Origin: Evernia prunastri | Lineage: Eukaryota > Ascomycota > Lecanoromycetes > Lecanorales > Parmeliaceae | Direction: 5' to 3' | DNA: 64,000 nt | NCBI GenBank assembly: GCA_003184365.1 | Contig: NKYR01000043.1 | Span: forward strand, 233,163 to 297,162 | In this document: piece after piece, positions 46,207 through 57,256 of the stretch | Layout: every line of letters starts with the position of its first letter | Numbering within the stretch: the stretch's first letter is position 1 | Notes under the pieces: generated by a model | The model's input: only the letters and a program-made list of their open reading frames with translations | Databases searched by the model: none | What the model was told of the DNA's origin: nothing | Made by a program: the position numbers and the translations under genes

Positions 46207-47676
46207 TGTAACAAAGCATATCTCTCAGATTGGCAATTGGCTTGCAAGACAAGAAATAATTAGACATTGACATATACTTGAAGGTGCGATAACGTACAAG
46301 GTTTCAAAGCCTTGCTACTGATAGCCTGCTCGACGGGTAAGGAGAAAAAGCCCCGAGTCAACACGAAATCAAGGTCAAGCGAGTCCTTGGAGGTTTAATG
46401 ATTCTTGCACTGGATTGTGTCAATGCAATGGACAGTTGTGCATCTTATCCATTATCAGACTCAAAAATGTGGGTTTTATCGACAAAGGCAACAAAGAAAA
46501 GAAACCTCAGGAAAACGAGGAAACCCCTCGAACATAAGAAAAACCTCATCCTACACCACGCACCCGTCTCGTTCAGCCCTTTTTCCCAGGACCAAAGTGC
46601 ACGCGACACCGGCTCACCCCTCTTTCTTTCCCTCTTTCGAAGGGGAACATTGTAGATCATGGCTCTAAAGTCGAGCATGAAACCAAAAAGCAGGTCGTTA
46701 CATGAAGACTTTCACGAGAGTCGCGCGGTGTCGCGCCTGAGGTTTCGGCGTGTTAGCAGCGGTGAGTGGCCTGAAAGAAAGGGAAAGAATGGAGGAGGTT
46801 GGGAAAGGCGAGTTTCGAGGGTGCAGGCTAGTAAATGCAGGGTTTCTAACGCTTCGTTTTGATACGCGCTATCGATAAGTAGGCTAGAAAAGGTTTAGCT
46901 TGAATGTGCCTCCCACTTCGGGTCGTGTTTGCACACGCTCTCACGCTGTCGAAAATCCCGCGTTCGCGCTCGCCAAGAGGTCAACAGGCGAACGGTGTAC
47001 TGCATCATCTGCATGTATAGAGCACTTCAAAAAAACCTTGATCAATGAAGAGGTCACGTGAGCAGACCCTTGTCGAGTGCAATATCTAAGGTATTCAAGG
47101 AGCTCCCAGTGCACAGCACTTGAGCTTGTATGACTTTCTTCTTTGCATATCTAAGTTGCCATGCATTCACGGTTGCCAATGTGAAGGTATGGCAAAGAAG
47201 TTACTATTCCCTGTTTTCAGGATCCAATTGCCTGTTACAATTCCCTTTGCTTCTCAATGCACGTCTCTCCTCGTGGTGAAGCAAACTGATCTTAGAGTAC
47301 AGGAAGCTCCCGCTTAGGTTCGCTCATTTGTTTGCAGTGTCGCTGACCACGAACACAGAAAGAGTCGAGATAGCCCAAATCATCAGAGTCAGTGTGCTCG
47401 TCCATGATTGCGATTTTGGTTCGACAAATTCAATTAGGCTGCATTCGAAATAGGTCACTTATATAATGTATTTCACGTTCACAATCCGTTAGTCCCTATA
47501 CTTGCTAAATGATTTTATGTGTAGGCAGGGCAACTATTGTTCATTTCTGGGACTGCGGAGTCTGATGCAGTACCCATTTTCCCACATGAGTGGAGCAGAG
47601 CTTACTCGTTATGCATTGACTCGGCGGCTGGTATCCCTTGAAGAGGGAAATAGTCCCGGATGTCGCTGGCAGCGTC
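46207..47676. other. Intergenic, nothing recognised
   Basis: About 1.5 kb between two leftward genes. It has short frames on both strands (for example 46398-46678) that are complementary shadows of each other. No RNA gene is seen. Confidence 0.5.
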
Positions 47677-48325
47677 TTATCCGACCATCCTTGGGAAGCC
47701 TCCGTGGTGTGACACTCGTCTCATCCTAATGGGAAACCTTTGACAGTGGACCAGACGATCTGGTAGCTCATCGTTGTCACTGCCGCTGCTCTCATCGTCG
47801 AGGCCAATTTGATTCTGTTGCCTGCAGCTTGTCGTGACCAGATCTGAGGTCCCTTCGGCCTCGCTCTCGGATTCGTCAGCATCCTCAATATTGTCCTCTG
47901 AGTCGTACTCATCCTCCCCCTGAATCGCTGTCCCCATAATGTTGCCCTCTCCTTACCCTATACAGTCTCGCGTTGCGATTCTCGGCCTCCTCAACAGCGG
48001 CCAAGAAGCTTCCGATCTCTTTATCCTCCTGCTCGCGGCATCTTCTCATGGCCTGTCCGATACTGTGATTGGACCAGCCCTCGCGTTCAGCTTGAGCACA
48101 GACATCATACATCAAGAGTCGATGCACTGCCAAGATGATTTGGTGACGCCGACGAAGACAAGGTTCACACCACAGAGAAGTAGGTACTGGTCGATAAGCC
48201 ATGATCTGGTTGTTGTTGCCTATGCAGGATCTAGCATTAGGGCAGAATCCAAAGGAACACGCATTTACGAGACGGTATCGGTCGGTGTGCGTACATGAAA
48301 AGTAATACTTAACGACTTGACACAT
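47677..48325 (-). CDS. Cys/His-rich conserved hypothetical protein with acidic tail
   Basis: The function is unknown. Exon 48325-47957 gives 123 aa. A frame-preserving 37-nt intron (GTAAGG...TTCAG, 47956-47920) would join it to 47919-47677 for a total of 203 aa; without splicing the protein stops at 138 aa. The first half has a metal-binding look: SCTHTDRYRLVNACSFGFC, then SCIG and WCEPCLRRRH, about seven Cys and several His. The acidic tail (EDEYDSEDNIEDADESESEA) and its open frame favour the spliced form, but the intron is at the lower size limit for fungi. Small proteins with this CTH...C...C..C start are common in Pezizomycotina and uncharacterised. Confidence 0.6.
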
Positions 48326-48610
48326 CTGAACGGCACTCCAAGAGAAAAAGCTCGGTCAGTCAGTTTCCTTGACGAGCCGTGGAGGGGTAGCGGTGTTTGG
48401 AGAACTCCTTCCGTGTTGTCTGTGGTTTGTGGCAATCTGAGTGGAGAAGTATTATCGATTCCAATACGGGGTTCATAGAGACGAGTCACGCAATTTCATA
48501 AATACATCGATTCCCTCCAAAGAAAACCCTAGATACAAGCCCCAAAAGAACTTCAAGAAACATACGCACAACCAAAACAAATTCAAGTTCACCTTTCCAA
48601 AACCCGAAAA

Positions 48611-48865
48611 ATGCGTTCCGCAATCCTCACCACCACCCTCCTCCCCCTCCTTCTCCTCCCTTCCATCCTCGCCACTCCCACCCCCCAATACTCTGCGCTC
48701 CCCGACCCAGGCTGCGGCCCCATCGATAACATGCCGGCATGCCCGTCGTCTACGCCCACGCCGACGGCCACGCCTATGCCCAAGTGCGGGCCCGGGAAAA
48801 AGGCAATAGATTGCTTGGTTGCGGATGGGGGGTTTTCTTTTTCGCATGAGAAGAAAGGGCAATAG
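48611..48865 (+). CDS. Very small secreted protein with five Cys
   Basis: 84 aa, single exon, no known domain. MRSAILTTTLLPLLLLPSIL followed by AT is a clear signal peptide with an Ala-Thr cleavage region. The mature peptide (~62 aa) is Pro/Thr-rich and has Cys in GCGP, PACPS, KCGP and DCLV, i.e. four in paired contexts (a CG repeat pattern PGCGP...PKCGPGKK). The Thr-Pro run in the centre should be O-glycosylated. It may be an effector-like or wall-associated peptide; expression is unproven, and the start lies in a context (AAAA ATG) favourable in fungi. Confidence 0.6.
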   Translation: MRSAILTTTLLPLLLLPSILATPTPQYSALPDPGCGPIDNMPACPSSTPTPTATPMPKCGPGKKAIDCLVADGGFSFSHEKKGQ

Positions 48866-50061
48866 ACTACTATTTTGCGAATGCGTAGGTGTGGAAATGG
48901 ATCGAAGGGGGCGGAGCGAGAGATGGGAGAGGCGTACTAGGGGTTGATTGACTGCTGGTATCGGAAGTCCGGAAGGGGAAAGGAAGGAGGTGGACGTTGA
49001 AGGCGATAGACTGATTCGATAAGTCAATTGCTTTGGCAAGTCGATGATTCTCATTGAATGTTATGTCCGTTACGTCCCAACTGCATATGAATCAGATCAT
49101 GCTAACGAACTCGTTCTTCTCACCATCGTGCAATACAAGGCAATGGGACTGATTGACATTGTGCAAAACATGTTCCTGCTTCTAGGAAGCCTAGATGGTA
49201 AAGAGCAACTTGTGTAGTTTCAAAAACCTAGAAGTCAAAATCCGTCAATAATCAAGGCTATGCAATGACTAGGCCTTCTCGCTTAATCACCAAGACATTG
49301 AGATTGTTTCAAACCTGGCATGTGTGGATTCCATCACAGTGTGCTGGGCAAAGAAGAACGCGAAACCACGTTTTGACAGGGCGCGAGTTAAGACTCCAAG
49401 TCAAATTGGGAACAGGCAATGTTATCAAGTAAAGTCCATCCCAAAAAAAAAAGGATAAAGGAAGTCTGCGACGTGGCAGGCGCATGGAAGCAGGCAATCA
49501 ACGAAAATACAAAGAGATGTCCCCCCGGCTGCACAAATATTGAGAGAGAAGCACGCACCGCTGCATCGGAGATTACCGAGCTTCTCCGTCCCCACGTCCG
49601 GTTCTGGCTGGAAGGGACGCATGCTGACCATTCACAGGCTTGCCGAAGCCGACGTGACACAAACCGTCAACACCAATATAGTCGACAGCGATACCATCAC
49701 CCAAGCCATCACCTGCTATCTAAGTCTTAACCAGAAACATCTGTTGTTTTAAGGCCAGTCAGTGAGACAAGTTGATACAGCGCTGCTCTACCAACTGCCT
49801 TGTCTCTTCTCCTAGCACATCCTTCATCAGCAAATTTCGGGGCGGTTAGCAACACTTTTTCGAGCCGTGCTTTCACTCCCAGCCCAAATCCCTCATGCTT
49901 GGTTTTCGTCGTCGGATCACAATCGCCTTCAACTACTAAGCCAAATCATAGCCTCAACTCCAGTCACCCTTCAGAAACCTTTCAGCTATACCATTCGGAG
50001 GTTTCGACTACATCTGTGAAGACCTCCTGTAGTAACAGTCTCCTCTTCCGCAGGCGTCTCG
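48866..50061. other. Intergenic, nothing recognised
   Basis: An A-run at 49441-49451 and short frames only. A frame at 49800-50201 overlaps the next gene in another phase and is taken as a shadow. Confidence 0.45.
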
Positions 50062-50846
50062 TTGAAGACGATGACAACCCGATTCATCCGCTCAAAAGAC
50101 GGCAACGTAACCGTCCTCACCGCACCCCCGCGTTTCAGCTATCCAGAACTCAAGAGCGGAGAGACAGCAGCATCCGTGTTACCGCCTCCAAGCATCGGTA
50201 ACCAGCGGAAAGGCGACGGCTGGCCAGACTGGACCTCAACGGCCGCACCTGCACACCTCATCCAACGAACCTACAACGCAGACCTTCAAGTTCCCCGCGG
50301 CTGGCCGCCGAATCTCGAATGGAGGCCTCCCTACGGATCGGTGGTTAGAAGCCAGCTCCCCGCGCGCAGTCCTAAGTTCGATCCTCGGTCTATGCTTTGG
50401 TGGTCGCAGTGGGAGATTGTATTCGCGAAGAAGGTGTTACGTCTGAGCGACGCTGATACCTGCTCTCTGTTCAGGTTCCGTTGGCAGGCGATGGATAGGT
50501 CGACGCGGTACATGCAGGCGCATCATGTGGCTGAGATTATGGCGATACTAAATGATGGACACCCAGTAAGACACCTCCACGGTTTACCTCTTCCTGTTCA
50601 GAAATGTCTTTCGAGTCGCGATACATGTCTGAGGAGCAAATTGACCACGTCAGCAACCATTTCATTCCCAGACCAGTCTTGATTTTTGATCGCGAATCTA
50701 CAAATGGGCATGCTGACTCCGACATGTGCTAGTGGCACACGCACGCTTTTCGTTTGGGTGATCCGAGGTCTAGGAACGAGATTTGTGAGGAGTTCCTGCA
50801 AGATTTGGCAATGGCGAGGGAGTGTGAGCGGAAGCTATTGCTTTAG
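50062..50846 (+). CDS. Unknown protein A of the WW[ST]xW pair
   Basis: I do not recognise the family. Exon 1 (50062-50565, 168 aa) is open and ends at a good donor (CCA|GTAAGA). The simplest frame-keeping end is exon 50733-50846, giving 205 aa. An extra middle exon, as in the paralogue at 54465-55386, cannot be placed in frame, so the 3' structure may be decayed. The Pro-rich N-terminus leads to the core FDPRSMLWWSQWEIVFAKK, matched with equal spacing by FQPSLIPWWTHWFVAFAHE in the paralogue, followed in both by a charged helix. The C-terminus (RSRNEICEEFLQDLAMAREC) resembles the paralogue's Glu/Lys/Arg-rich helix. No signal peptide or membrane segment. Confidence 0.55.
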
Positions 50847-52850
50847 CACATACTGCGGCTGGATATCATGAACTGCATTGAATTGCACGCATTGGACACT
50901 ATGGGGTCTCGTGGATCAGATCATTCGTTCTGCCCGAGAGACAATGTGAACCAGAAGGTCTTGACGAATCAAAGTTACTACACTTGGCTCTTGTTCCGCG
51001 GCTGACGACCGACATGAATAAAAGAGACAACATTCATGCCGAGGGCGGTGTGGAATCTATGTGACATACTACCGCTACGCGGCTTGGCTCACTAAGTGAC
51101 TAAAGGCTGAATTCACTTAAGAAGGCACTGTAGACTTAAGACTTCGTCTTCCGTAATCCGCTTGAGGAGAAAGCTGTTCGACAGCACAAAAGGCAATGTG
51201 GAGCATGAAGAGTCCTGCCGTATGACTATGATAATGTTGCGGGCTTTTGCCGGAAGTAGTCGATGCGTTTTGGCACGATGGTGGAGGGTGACATTCGCAG
51301 CATGCACTGGGGCATCCCTTTGGATTGGCGGGCAGGGAAAGTAGGTGGTCGAAGCATCAATTGCGTGAAAGCATGCTAGACGGGACAGCTGTAACACTGC
51401 GATGTGGTAGCTCATCGGCATGTAAATGGAAAGACGTCTGTGGAATGGCTCACTTCCTTGCGAACCCTAACATGGCGCGTGGTGCTTTCCCTCGGGACCA
51501 TCCTTCCTACTCCCAGACTTCTTCTCTCAGTGCCTGTTGGAAACAAGCTTGCCTTCCTCGAGGTGGATATTTAGACGTAGGAGGTTCAGGCTTCATGGTA
51601 GTCTTCCTTCTGCGGGTGTTTGTGATTTCACCTTGTATATGGCTTGTTTGATCCAAGTTGCGGGAAGGAGATATGAGTATTAGAGGAAGGGAAGATGTTG
51701 AATTACTTCCAGGTACTTTGGAGGTGAAGAGGAGCTAAAAAACTAGGTCTCTTACATGGGGTGTGCATCACGTAAGAGGCTAATCGAGCGTCTGTCTCTG
51801 TTTGTATTTCATCATCGGGTCACTGGAGCTCTCCCTCGGAAGAGTTCCAAGTGGCAAAGATCGACAGCAAATCATGCGATCAGGACGGTGTTACGACTCA
51901 GAATGGCACAGGCACTTTTTGAGGCCTCATGGCTCAGCCCTCCGTCATCATAAGCAAGGTACGCCCAGTTGCGCCGGCCGGTCTCTCCGGAGTACAGTAA
52001 GCCAAGCTGACCGCACTTTGCATAGGACTTCAGGACTTACATCGGCGAGAATCAATGAGCATTAGCCACTGTACCTTTTTATATACTGAATACCTAGCCA
52101 TCTTTTGTTCAAAGAAAGAGCTCTGTCTAGGACTTCCGAAGCTGCTAGCAGCACATTTGACGTTAAATATGACCCGAGGTCGGGGGGACGAACCCGCTAG
52201 CGTAGATTGGCGTCTTGGCATTACTCTAATGTACTTAAGTATGAAGCCCCTCGGTCGTCTATCTGTAAGATTAAAGTACGGTAATTTGTACCGTGATTGA
52301 TTTTAAGTAATATTAAAATGTGCGGAGAAGGGCAGGGACTGGAACGCCAGCTTTCCCTTATATGTATGCCTTGTGAAAATGAAAGGAATCGATACGTACT
52401 GGTACAACATCAATTGTCGCCGAAGTCAAGCCTCCGGCCCCCCTAGAGTAGAGTATTGTCGCTTCTACACCGCCACGCTCTACAGAAGCGGATCGATTGG
52501 TTTTCCTGTTATCCATTCGTTGGCCATAGAGAGCCTAACGATCAATACAGCACAATGCGTGTCGATGCGACCCACAGTCATGCGCGGCCAAAGTCTTACT
52601 AATGGGTAGGATCATGGGCTATAGCTCAACGGTTGCTGACTTGTGTATTCGGCCTGATGCTTAAAGTTTCAGCTTCCAGTTTGCATCTGGTTCTGTGGGG
52701 CTCTGACGATGACTCCAATGACCACCTTTTTGATAGAAACTCATGACCCTAGAATTCTTGGTTTCTTGAGGATTACCTTATTTATCAAATTCAGGATCTC
52801 TGTTGGCAAAGATAATCATCGCAACCTCGAGAAAGACCTCCAACAGAGCC
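50847..52850. other. Gene-free accessory DNA with tRNA-like fragments
   Basis: About 2 kb without a supported gene. A possible 86-nt hairpin (52171-52256) and a tRNA-like A-box/B-box pair (52622-52677) are reported separately. The segment looks like old decayed repeats. Confidence 0.45.
52622..52677 (+). other. tRNA-like A-box/B-box pair (tRNA fossil or SINE head)
   Basis: TAGCTCAACGG (52622-52632) fits the A-box and GTTTCAGCTTCC (52666-52677) weakly fits the B-box; the 44-base distance equals that of a tRNA without intron. Acceptor and T stems do not pair well, so this is not a functional tRNA. Confidence 0.25.
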
Positions 52851-54076
52851 ATGGCAGACGCACAAGAATCCGAAGACGCATACTGGAGGGCACACATTCG
52901 TGACAACAGAACGACCGAAATCGTTGCGCCAACTTTGGTTTTTCTTGCCATTGCATATGCTGCTGTCTTTTTTCGATACAAGTCTCGCCGTCTTGCACAC
53001 TTAAGATTAGATGTTGATGACTGGTGGATTGGAACAGGCTTGGTAAGAACTTTGTGCCAAACATTACTGGCAAGATGCTGACCTCTTCCATGGATTGCGA
53101 CCACGTGCTATATCCTCGTCTATTATCTTTCCATCATATATGGTATGGGAAGACATCTGATCTTCAACGACAATCCCAAAGCATGGGCTATGGTATGTCG
53201 CCGGCTGCTTACTCTCATCAGGCTAGAATATGCTAAACTGGCGGCTAATGTTGACCAGATTACCATGGCGACACAAGTCCTCTACATCATTAGCCTTTGC
53301 AACATCAAGTTTTCTATCCTTTTCTTCTATGACCGCATTTTCGGCGCCCCTAAACCAATGGTCAGGTACATTTTACTAGCAATGGGTTGCTTCGTGATCG
53401 CCTACGGCGTGGCCGGAGTTCTAGGGAGCGTTTTGCAATGCGTACTGCTCTCGAGTGACTCATGGAAGCCTTATAGCAATACAGCCTCATCATGCGTTCA
53501 TTGGTCACTAGTATTGGCTTTGGGCTTGGTTAACATCGTCACTGATGTCGCCATGCTCAGCCTGCCTATGCCCCTTGTATGGAGCTTGCGAATGTCAAAG
53601 TCTCGCAGGTGGCAACTTGTAGCTGTCTTTTCGCTGGGCGGACTGTGAGTACAGGAAATCTCTCATCGCAATTCACGCGCACGGGGCTGAATCGTCTCCA
53701 GTGTCTGCATTATAAGCATCATCAGGCTTTTCTTCTTGAGCTCTAGCAGCTCGGACGCAAGCTGTACGTGCCGATGAATATTTCTAGAAGACTTGATTGA
53801 TCCTGTTGCTGATGACCCGTAGATGAACGTGTCCCGGGTATCACGCTCTCCGTGATTGAATGTTGCGTTGGAATCCTGTCCGCCTGTCTGCCTACCTACC
53901 GACCTCTCTGGCGCAAATACGGCTACGCCTGCACCAAGCGCACGGCGCTATCCAATGTACCCCAATTCACCGAATTGAGTCTGCTCGAGGTTGCGATCGA
54001 AAGTAGGTCTCAGGGTGGAGACACGCCGCGGACGGCGGCGGATGGACGAAGTGAACATTCTTATCAAACCAGGTGA
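52851..54076 (+). pseudogene. Fungal rhodopsin-like integral membrane protein, first intron lacks an acceptor
   Basis: Seven-helix membrane protein of the fungal rhodopsin-like (SAT/PTH11-related) group, function unknown. Exon 1 is 52851-53042 (VAPTLVFLAIAYAAVFFRYK then LDVDDWWIGTGL, the family's typical TM1 and D-D-W motif), ending at GTAAGA. The coding frame resumes by about 53091 (ATTCYILVYYLSIIYGMGRH) but no AG occurs between the in-frame stop at 53079 and that point, although a CTGAC branch-like site and a pyrimidine tract are there. The rest is intact: to 53644, then exons 53702-53763 and 53823-54076, with canonical introns. Visible helices include TQVLYIISLCNIKFSILFFY, YILLAMGCFVIAYGVAGVLG, a CVHWSLVLALGLVNIVTDVA helix and VCIISIIRLFFL. 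Either a recent pseudogene or a rare non-AG acceptor. Confidence 0.65.
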
Positions 54077-54464
54077 TGTTGCAGAAACAGCGCTGTATGC
54101 ATCTGCGACGGATGACGAAGGAAGCTTTTCCCGTTGTGAACACTCGTTCCGGAAGGGGAAAAATAGTGCACGATGCAGAAAGATGCTGCTTGATCAAATG
54201 GTTGGCTCTTCTCAGATCCGTACCATTGCTCTCTAGGGCCGAGCTCACCAAGTATAGAATGGGCTTCTTTTCCTTGAACAAGTGATCACCGTTGTCCGTT
54301 GCTTCAGTCTCGGACTGCACGACGATTGCATGTATATGAAACATTATCATCGAACTGTTCGCAAGTGTCTATGACGCTTCAAAAGAATTAAAGTGAAAAT
54401 TATAAACAGTCGGACTGCACATGATTAAGTTGATCCCTAAGAAGGGAGAGTCTGCTCCCTGGGC

Positions 54465-55386
54465 TTAATTCCTTCTCCGTGCCTCTTGCGCATAGGCCTC
54501 TGTTTTCTCCGAGTCGTGCAAAACCTTTTCCCGGAGCGAGTCCTCTTTCGTAGAATCCCACCTAACCAGATGGAGGAGTCAGCATGCATGATCCGCAACA
54601 GGAGCATTTACTCATAGGACAGGTCTGAAGAACGGGAAAGTCTCGCGACCCTGCCATGAGTCGGTGGTGCGGGTACGGAGCCGGAAAAATTACGTACTGC
54701 GAGGCATACTCATGACCACCGTCGCAGAGGTAAGTGTAGAGCAGAAGTTCATCGGCGGCCCCCATGGACTGGATACCAGGAATCACATCCCCGTACCGGT
54801 GTTTGTACCTCTTGGCGATGGCGGCATCGTCCAGGTTGGTCCTCTCGTGCGCAAAGGCGACGAACCAGTGCGTCCACCATGGTATGAGGGAAGGTTGGAA
54901 ACCCGTCCCCGCGAAAGCATCTCGGATGTCGAGCCAGGAGGTGCTGTGCTCGTTCAGGAAGACGAGATCGGGTATCTCGGAAGGGTGGAGGTGGTTCCAC
55001 CCTTCGTCGCTGAGGGGAGGTTGTGCGGGAGGCCAGCCGAGGGTGGGTTCTCGGACGGGCACTGACGGTACAAATGTTGGTGCTCTGGGGTTGAATTGAA
55101 AAGGAGGCGGCGAGCTGGTGAGGGACCTTGAGGGCTGAGAAGATGGAGCGGTGGGGTTCATGGCTTCTGCGGCGCTGCTGTGTCCTTCCATTGAGGGTAT
55201 TTTGGTGTGATGCTGACCTGATAAAAACCGTTGGGGGTTCAGATTCAGGGGGTGAAACATTCGAAAGAGCTTCAAATGTTTGGACAATTTGGCCAAGTTC
55301 TCAGTACTAAGCGTCCAACTCCGATAAGCAGTGAGCAGCGCTGGGTAGGAGAATGATTTCTTTTGTGCGATAGCCTGCTTTGGCAT
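54465..55386 (-). CDS. Unknown protein B of the WW[ST]xW pair
   Basis: Unrecognised family. Exons 55386-54698, 54650-54612 and 54561-54465 give 274 aa with all phases consistent: CA|GTACGT...GGCAG|G, then GA|GTAAAT...GGTTAG|G. Splicing replaces the unspliced tail by LSYEWDSTKEDSLREKVLHD, a charged helical end. An in-frame Met at residue ~43 or ~65 could also be the start. The N-terminal half is Pro/Ser-rich (SSPPPFQFNPRAPTF). The core FQPSLIPWWTHWFVAFAHER then NLDDAAIAKRYKHRYGDVIP is collinear with protein A's core around 50400. The shared layout (Pro-rich arm, WW[ST]xW core, charged terminal helix, intron near the end) makes them paralogues about 4 kb apart on opposite strands. Confidence 0.65.
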
Positions 55387-55947
55387 GTAAACATAGTTCA
55401 GTAGAGAACGACTGGACTAAGGGAACTGTAGGTTGATATGTGTACACCAAACTTGTGGACTGCTAAGTGTTTGACTGAGAAGGATGTGAGATAACGATGG
55501 GAGTCACATAAAGGGGCGAAGAATAGCTAATTTCCAACACCTCGGAATATGCTTCTCGCAAGGCAGGAGATTAGCTAGGAAATGCGTGATACGCCAGCCC
55601 TTTTACTGTCCGAAGCCTCCAGCGGACATCGAAGCAGATTTGATCGGTTCCTTGAAGTTTAATTTTCAGTCGTCCTCCCATGTTAGATCTTACGAGAGAA
55701 GGCAGGAAGCATATGGTCTTCCGTACTCCCGACTTGCTTGCTGGCAATCCATTTCACAAGCAGACAAACATAAGGGTTTTATAAGGTTCCTCTTCTCCAC
55801 ACGTATTTACAGTTCGCAGAGAAAAGATGGGTGGACTAGGACCCGGCTGGCTTCCAACTTATGTCCCTAGAGCAGATCGCCCATCGCACTGTCAGCATCA
55901 GTCCATCATGGAAAACTATCGCCTGATAAGAACCTGCGATCGCTAAC
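55387..55947. other. Spacer before a broken coding block
   Basis: Promoter side of protein B. A short frame (55586-55870, +) shows no domain; it could include an unfound first exon of the following block. Confidence 0.4.
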
Positions 55948-56399
55948 AGAGCGTCTTCCCAAACGGCATAACCTTTGAGCTCAAGAACACGCAATGGTGG
56001 ACTCCCAGGCTAATGGCGTTCGATGCGGGCAATACGGCTTTGCATCGAACGGGGATCTGCTTGCTGTACATATACAAGTACAGAGAGCCGATACCTGACA
56101 TGGATCGCTTGCAGGTCAAGGACGTCGCTGGTCTCTGGGAGTAGCTGCGTGACGGAGAGCACAAAAATGCTTCCGAGCGGGAACGCAGCGAGGCATACGA
56201 AGAGTTTCTCCGGGACATTAAGAGCGTGTGGCTGGCTGCTCAAGACGTACAGTACAGGCCAAATAGTTGGGGAAGCAAAGAGAAAAGACTTGGTTGGCTT
56301 GCCTATGATGCCTTAATCATGCTGCAAGTAAAGAAGAGGCCTGCTCTGATCCAGTCGTTGAGGAGGCCCACGACTGAAGTGGCGACGTGGGGTTTGTAG
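55948..56399 (+). pseudogene. Broken coding block with one in-frame TAG, unknown family
   Basis: From 55948, right after an intron-like end GCTAACAG, one frame reads FELKNTQWWTPRLMAFDAGN then TALHRTGICLLYIYKYREPI, meets TAG at 56142-56144, and continues in the same frame as KNASERERSEAYEEFLRDIK, SVWLAAQDVQYRPNSWG and LGWLAYDALIMLQVKKRP to TAG at 56397. Composition and helix periodicity look coding on both sides of the stop. No intron of reasonable length can remove it. I do not recognise the family; TPRLMAFD followed by RTGICLLYIY may be its core. The first exon was not found. Confidence 0.5.
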
Positions 56400-56821
56400 G
56401 GTAGGGCAAATTAAAATAATGTCAGGTGAGCAGACATAGGTAAGGTAGCCAGCACGATGAAAGCAATAAGGTAGCAATCATGCACATATCCCTGACCCCT
56501 CCGTCTTGTTGGCGCTTCTCAATCTTGACCGTGGGTCATGGGGCTCATTGGTGAAAATTAAGATTGCAAGTTGCCTCAATAAGGTAGGGTGCGTAGACTG
56601 ATTACCCATACAAAGAGCCGGAATTCATGCGGCTCTCCGACAGCGGCATTACCTTTTGCTTCGCTGCCCAGTGTTTCGGAGCTTAGATTATTCCTGTATT
56701 AGCATTTCCGCATGGTAAGATGCCACTAGACCATACATACTCGAAGTCGCCCTCCCAAAAGGCGTTCTCTTCTCTAATCACTACTCTTCAAGTTTCTATG
56801 TTCTAAGCCTTTCCTTGAAAT
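56400..56821. other. Intergenic, nothing recognised
   Basis: No frame with features. Confidence 0.45.
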
Positions 56822-57256
56822 TTGATGCTTTGGGTCGATTATAACGCACATGAAATCATTCATCCATCCAATAACCCCCCCCCCCCCAATATCCAGGGAC
56901 CTGTTGTTATCATTGAGGCGCAAAACTGTTGGGCGATACAGGAGATAGAGCCAAGGGCGGCCCGCTGTCTCATTGAAGAAAGCCGATGTGGCTTAGATAG
57001 GAGTACCGCAGACCTGATCTGGGCATTCTGGCTGTCTCTCAAACCAGTGAATAAAGCCATTCATCTGGCAAATGGCCAGAATACTTTCGAGGGTTTCTCC
57101 CTGTCAGTACTGCCGGACCTTTTTGCGACGCTGATGAGCACCGATGTAGGGGCTTGGCACAACGATGAGACGGGCGCAGGATTCCTTAGATTCTTTCAAA
57201 GCAACTGCTCCCCTCAGTTGAAGCTCTGCTTTTTCATCTCAGACACTAGATCCTAG
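56822..57256 (+). CDS. Possible hypothetical protein interrupted by a poly-C run
   Basis: An open frame of 144 aa with no recognised domain. Residues ~28-140 have protein-like composition (CGLDRSTADLIWAFWLSLKP, LPDLFATLMSTDVGAWHNDE). A run of about 13 C at 56876-56888 lies near the start and is prone to length error or slippage, so the true start and frame before it are unsure. It may be part of a decayed gene or chance. Confidence 0.3.
   Translation: MMLWVDYNAHEIIHPSNNPPPPNIQGPVVIIEAQNCWAIQEIEPRAARCLIEESRCGLDRSTADLIWAFWLSLKPVNKAIHLANGQNTFEGFSLSVLPDLFATLMSTDVGAWHNDETGAGFLRFFQSNCSPQLKLCFFISDTRS

Noticed and set aside
49800..50201. 133-aa frame upstream of protein A
   Set aside because: Overlaps the better-supported exon of protein A in another phase; no features.
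53168..53220. Possible 29-nt intron (GTATGT...CATCAG) in the rhodopsin-like gene
   Set aside because: Below the usual minimum size and its removal breaks the frame, while reading through keeps it.
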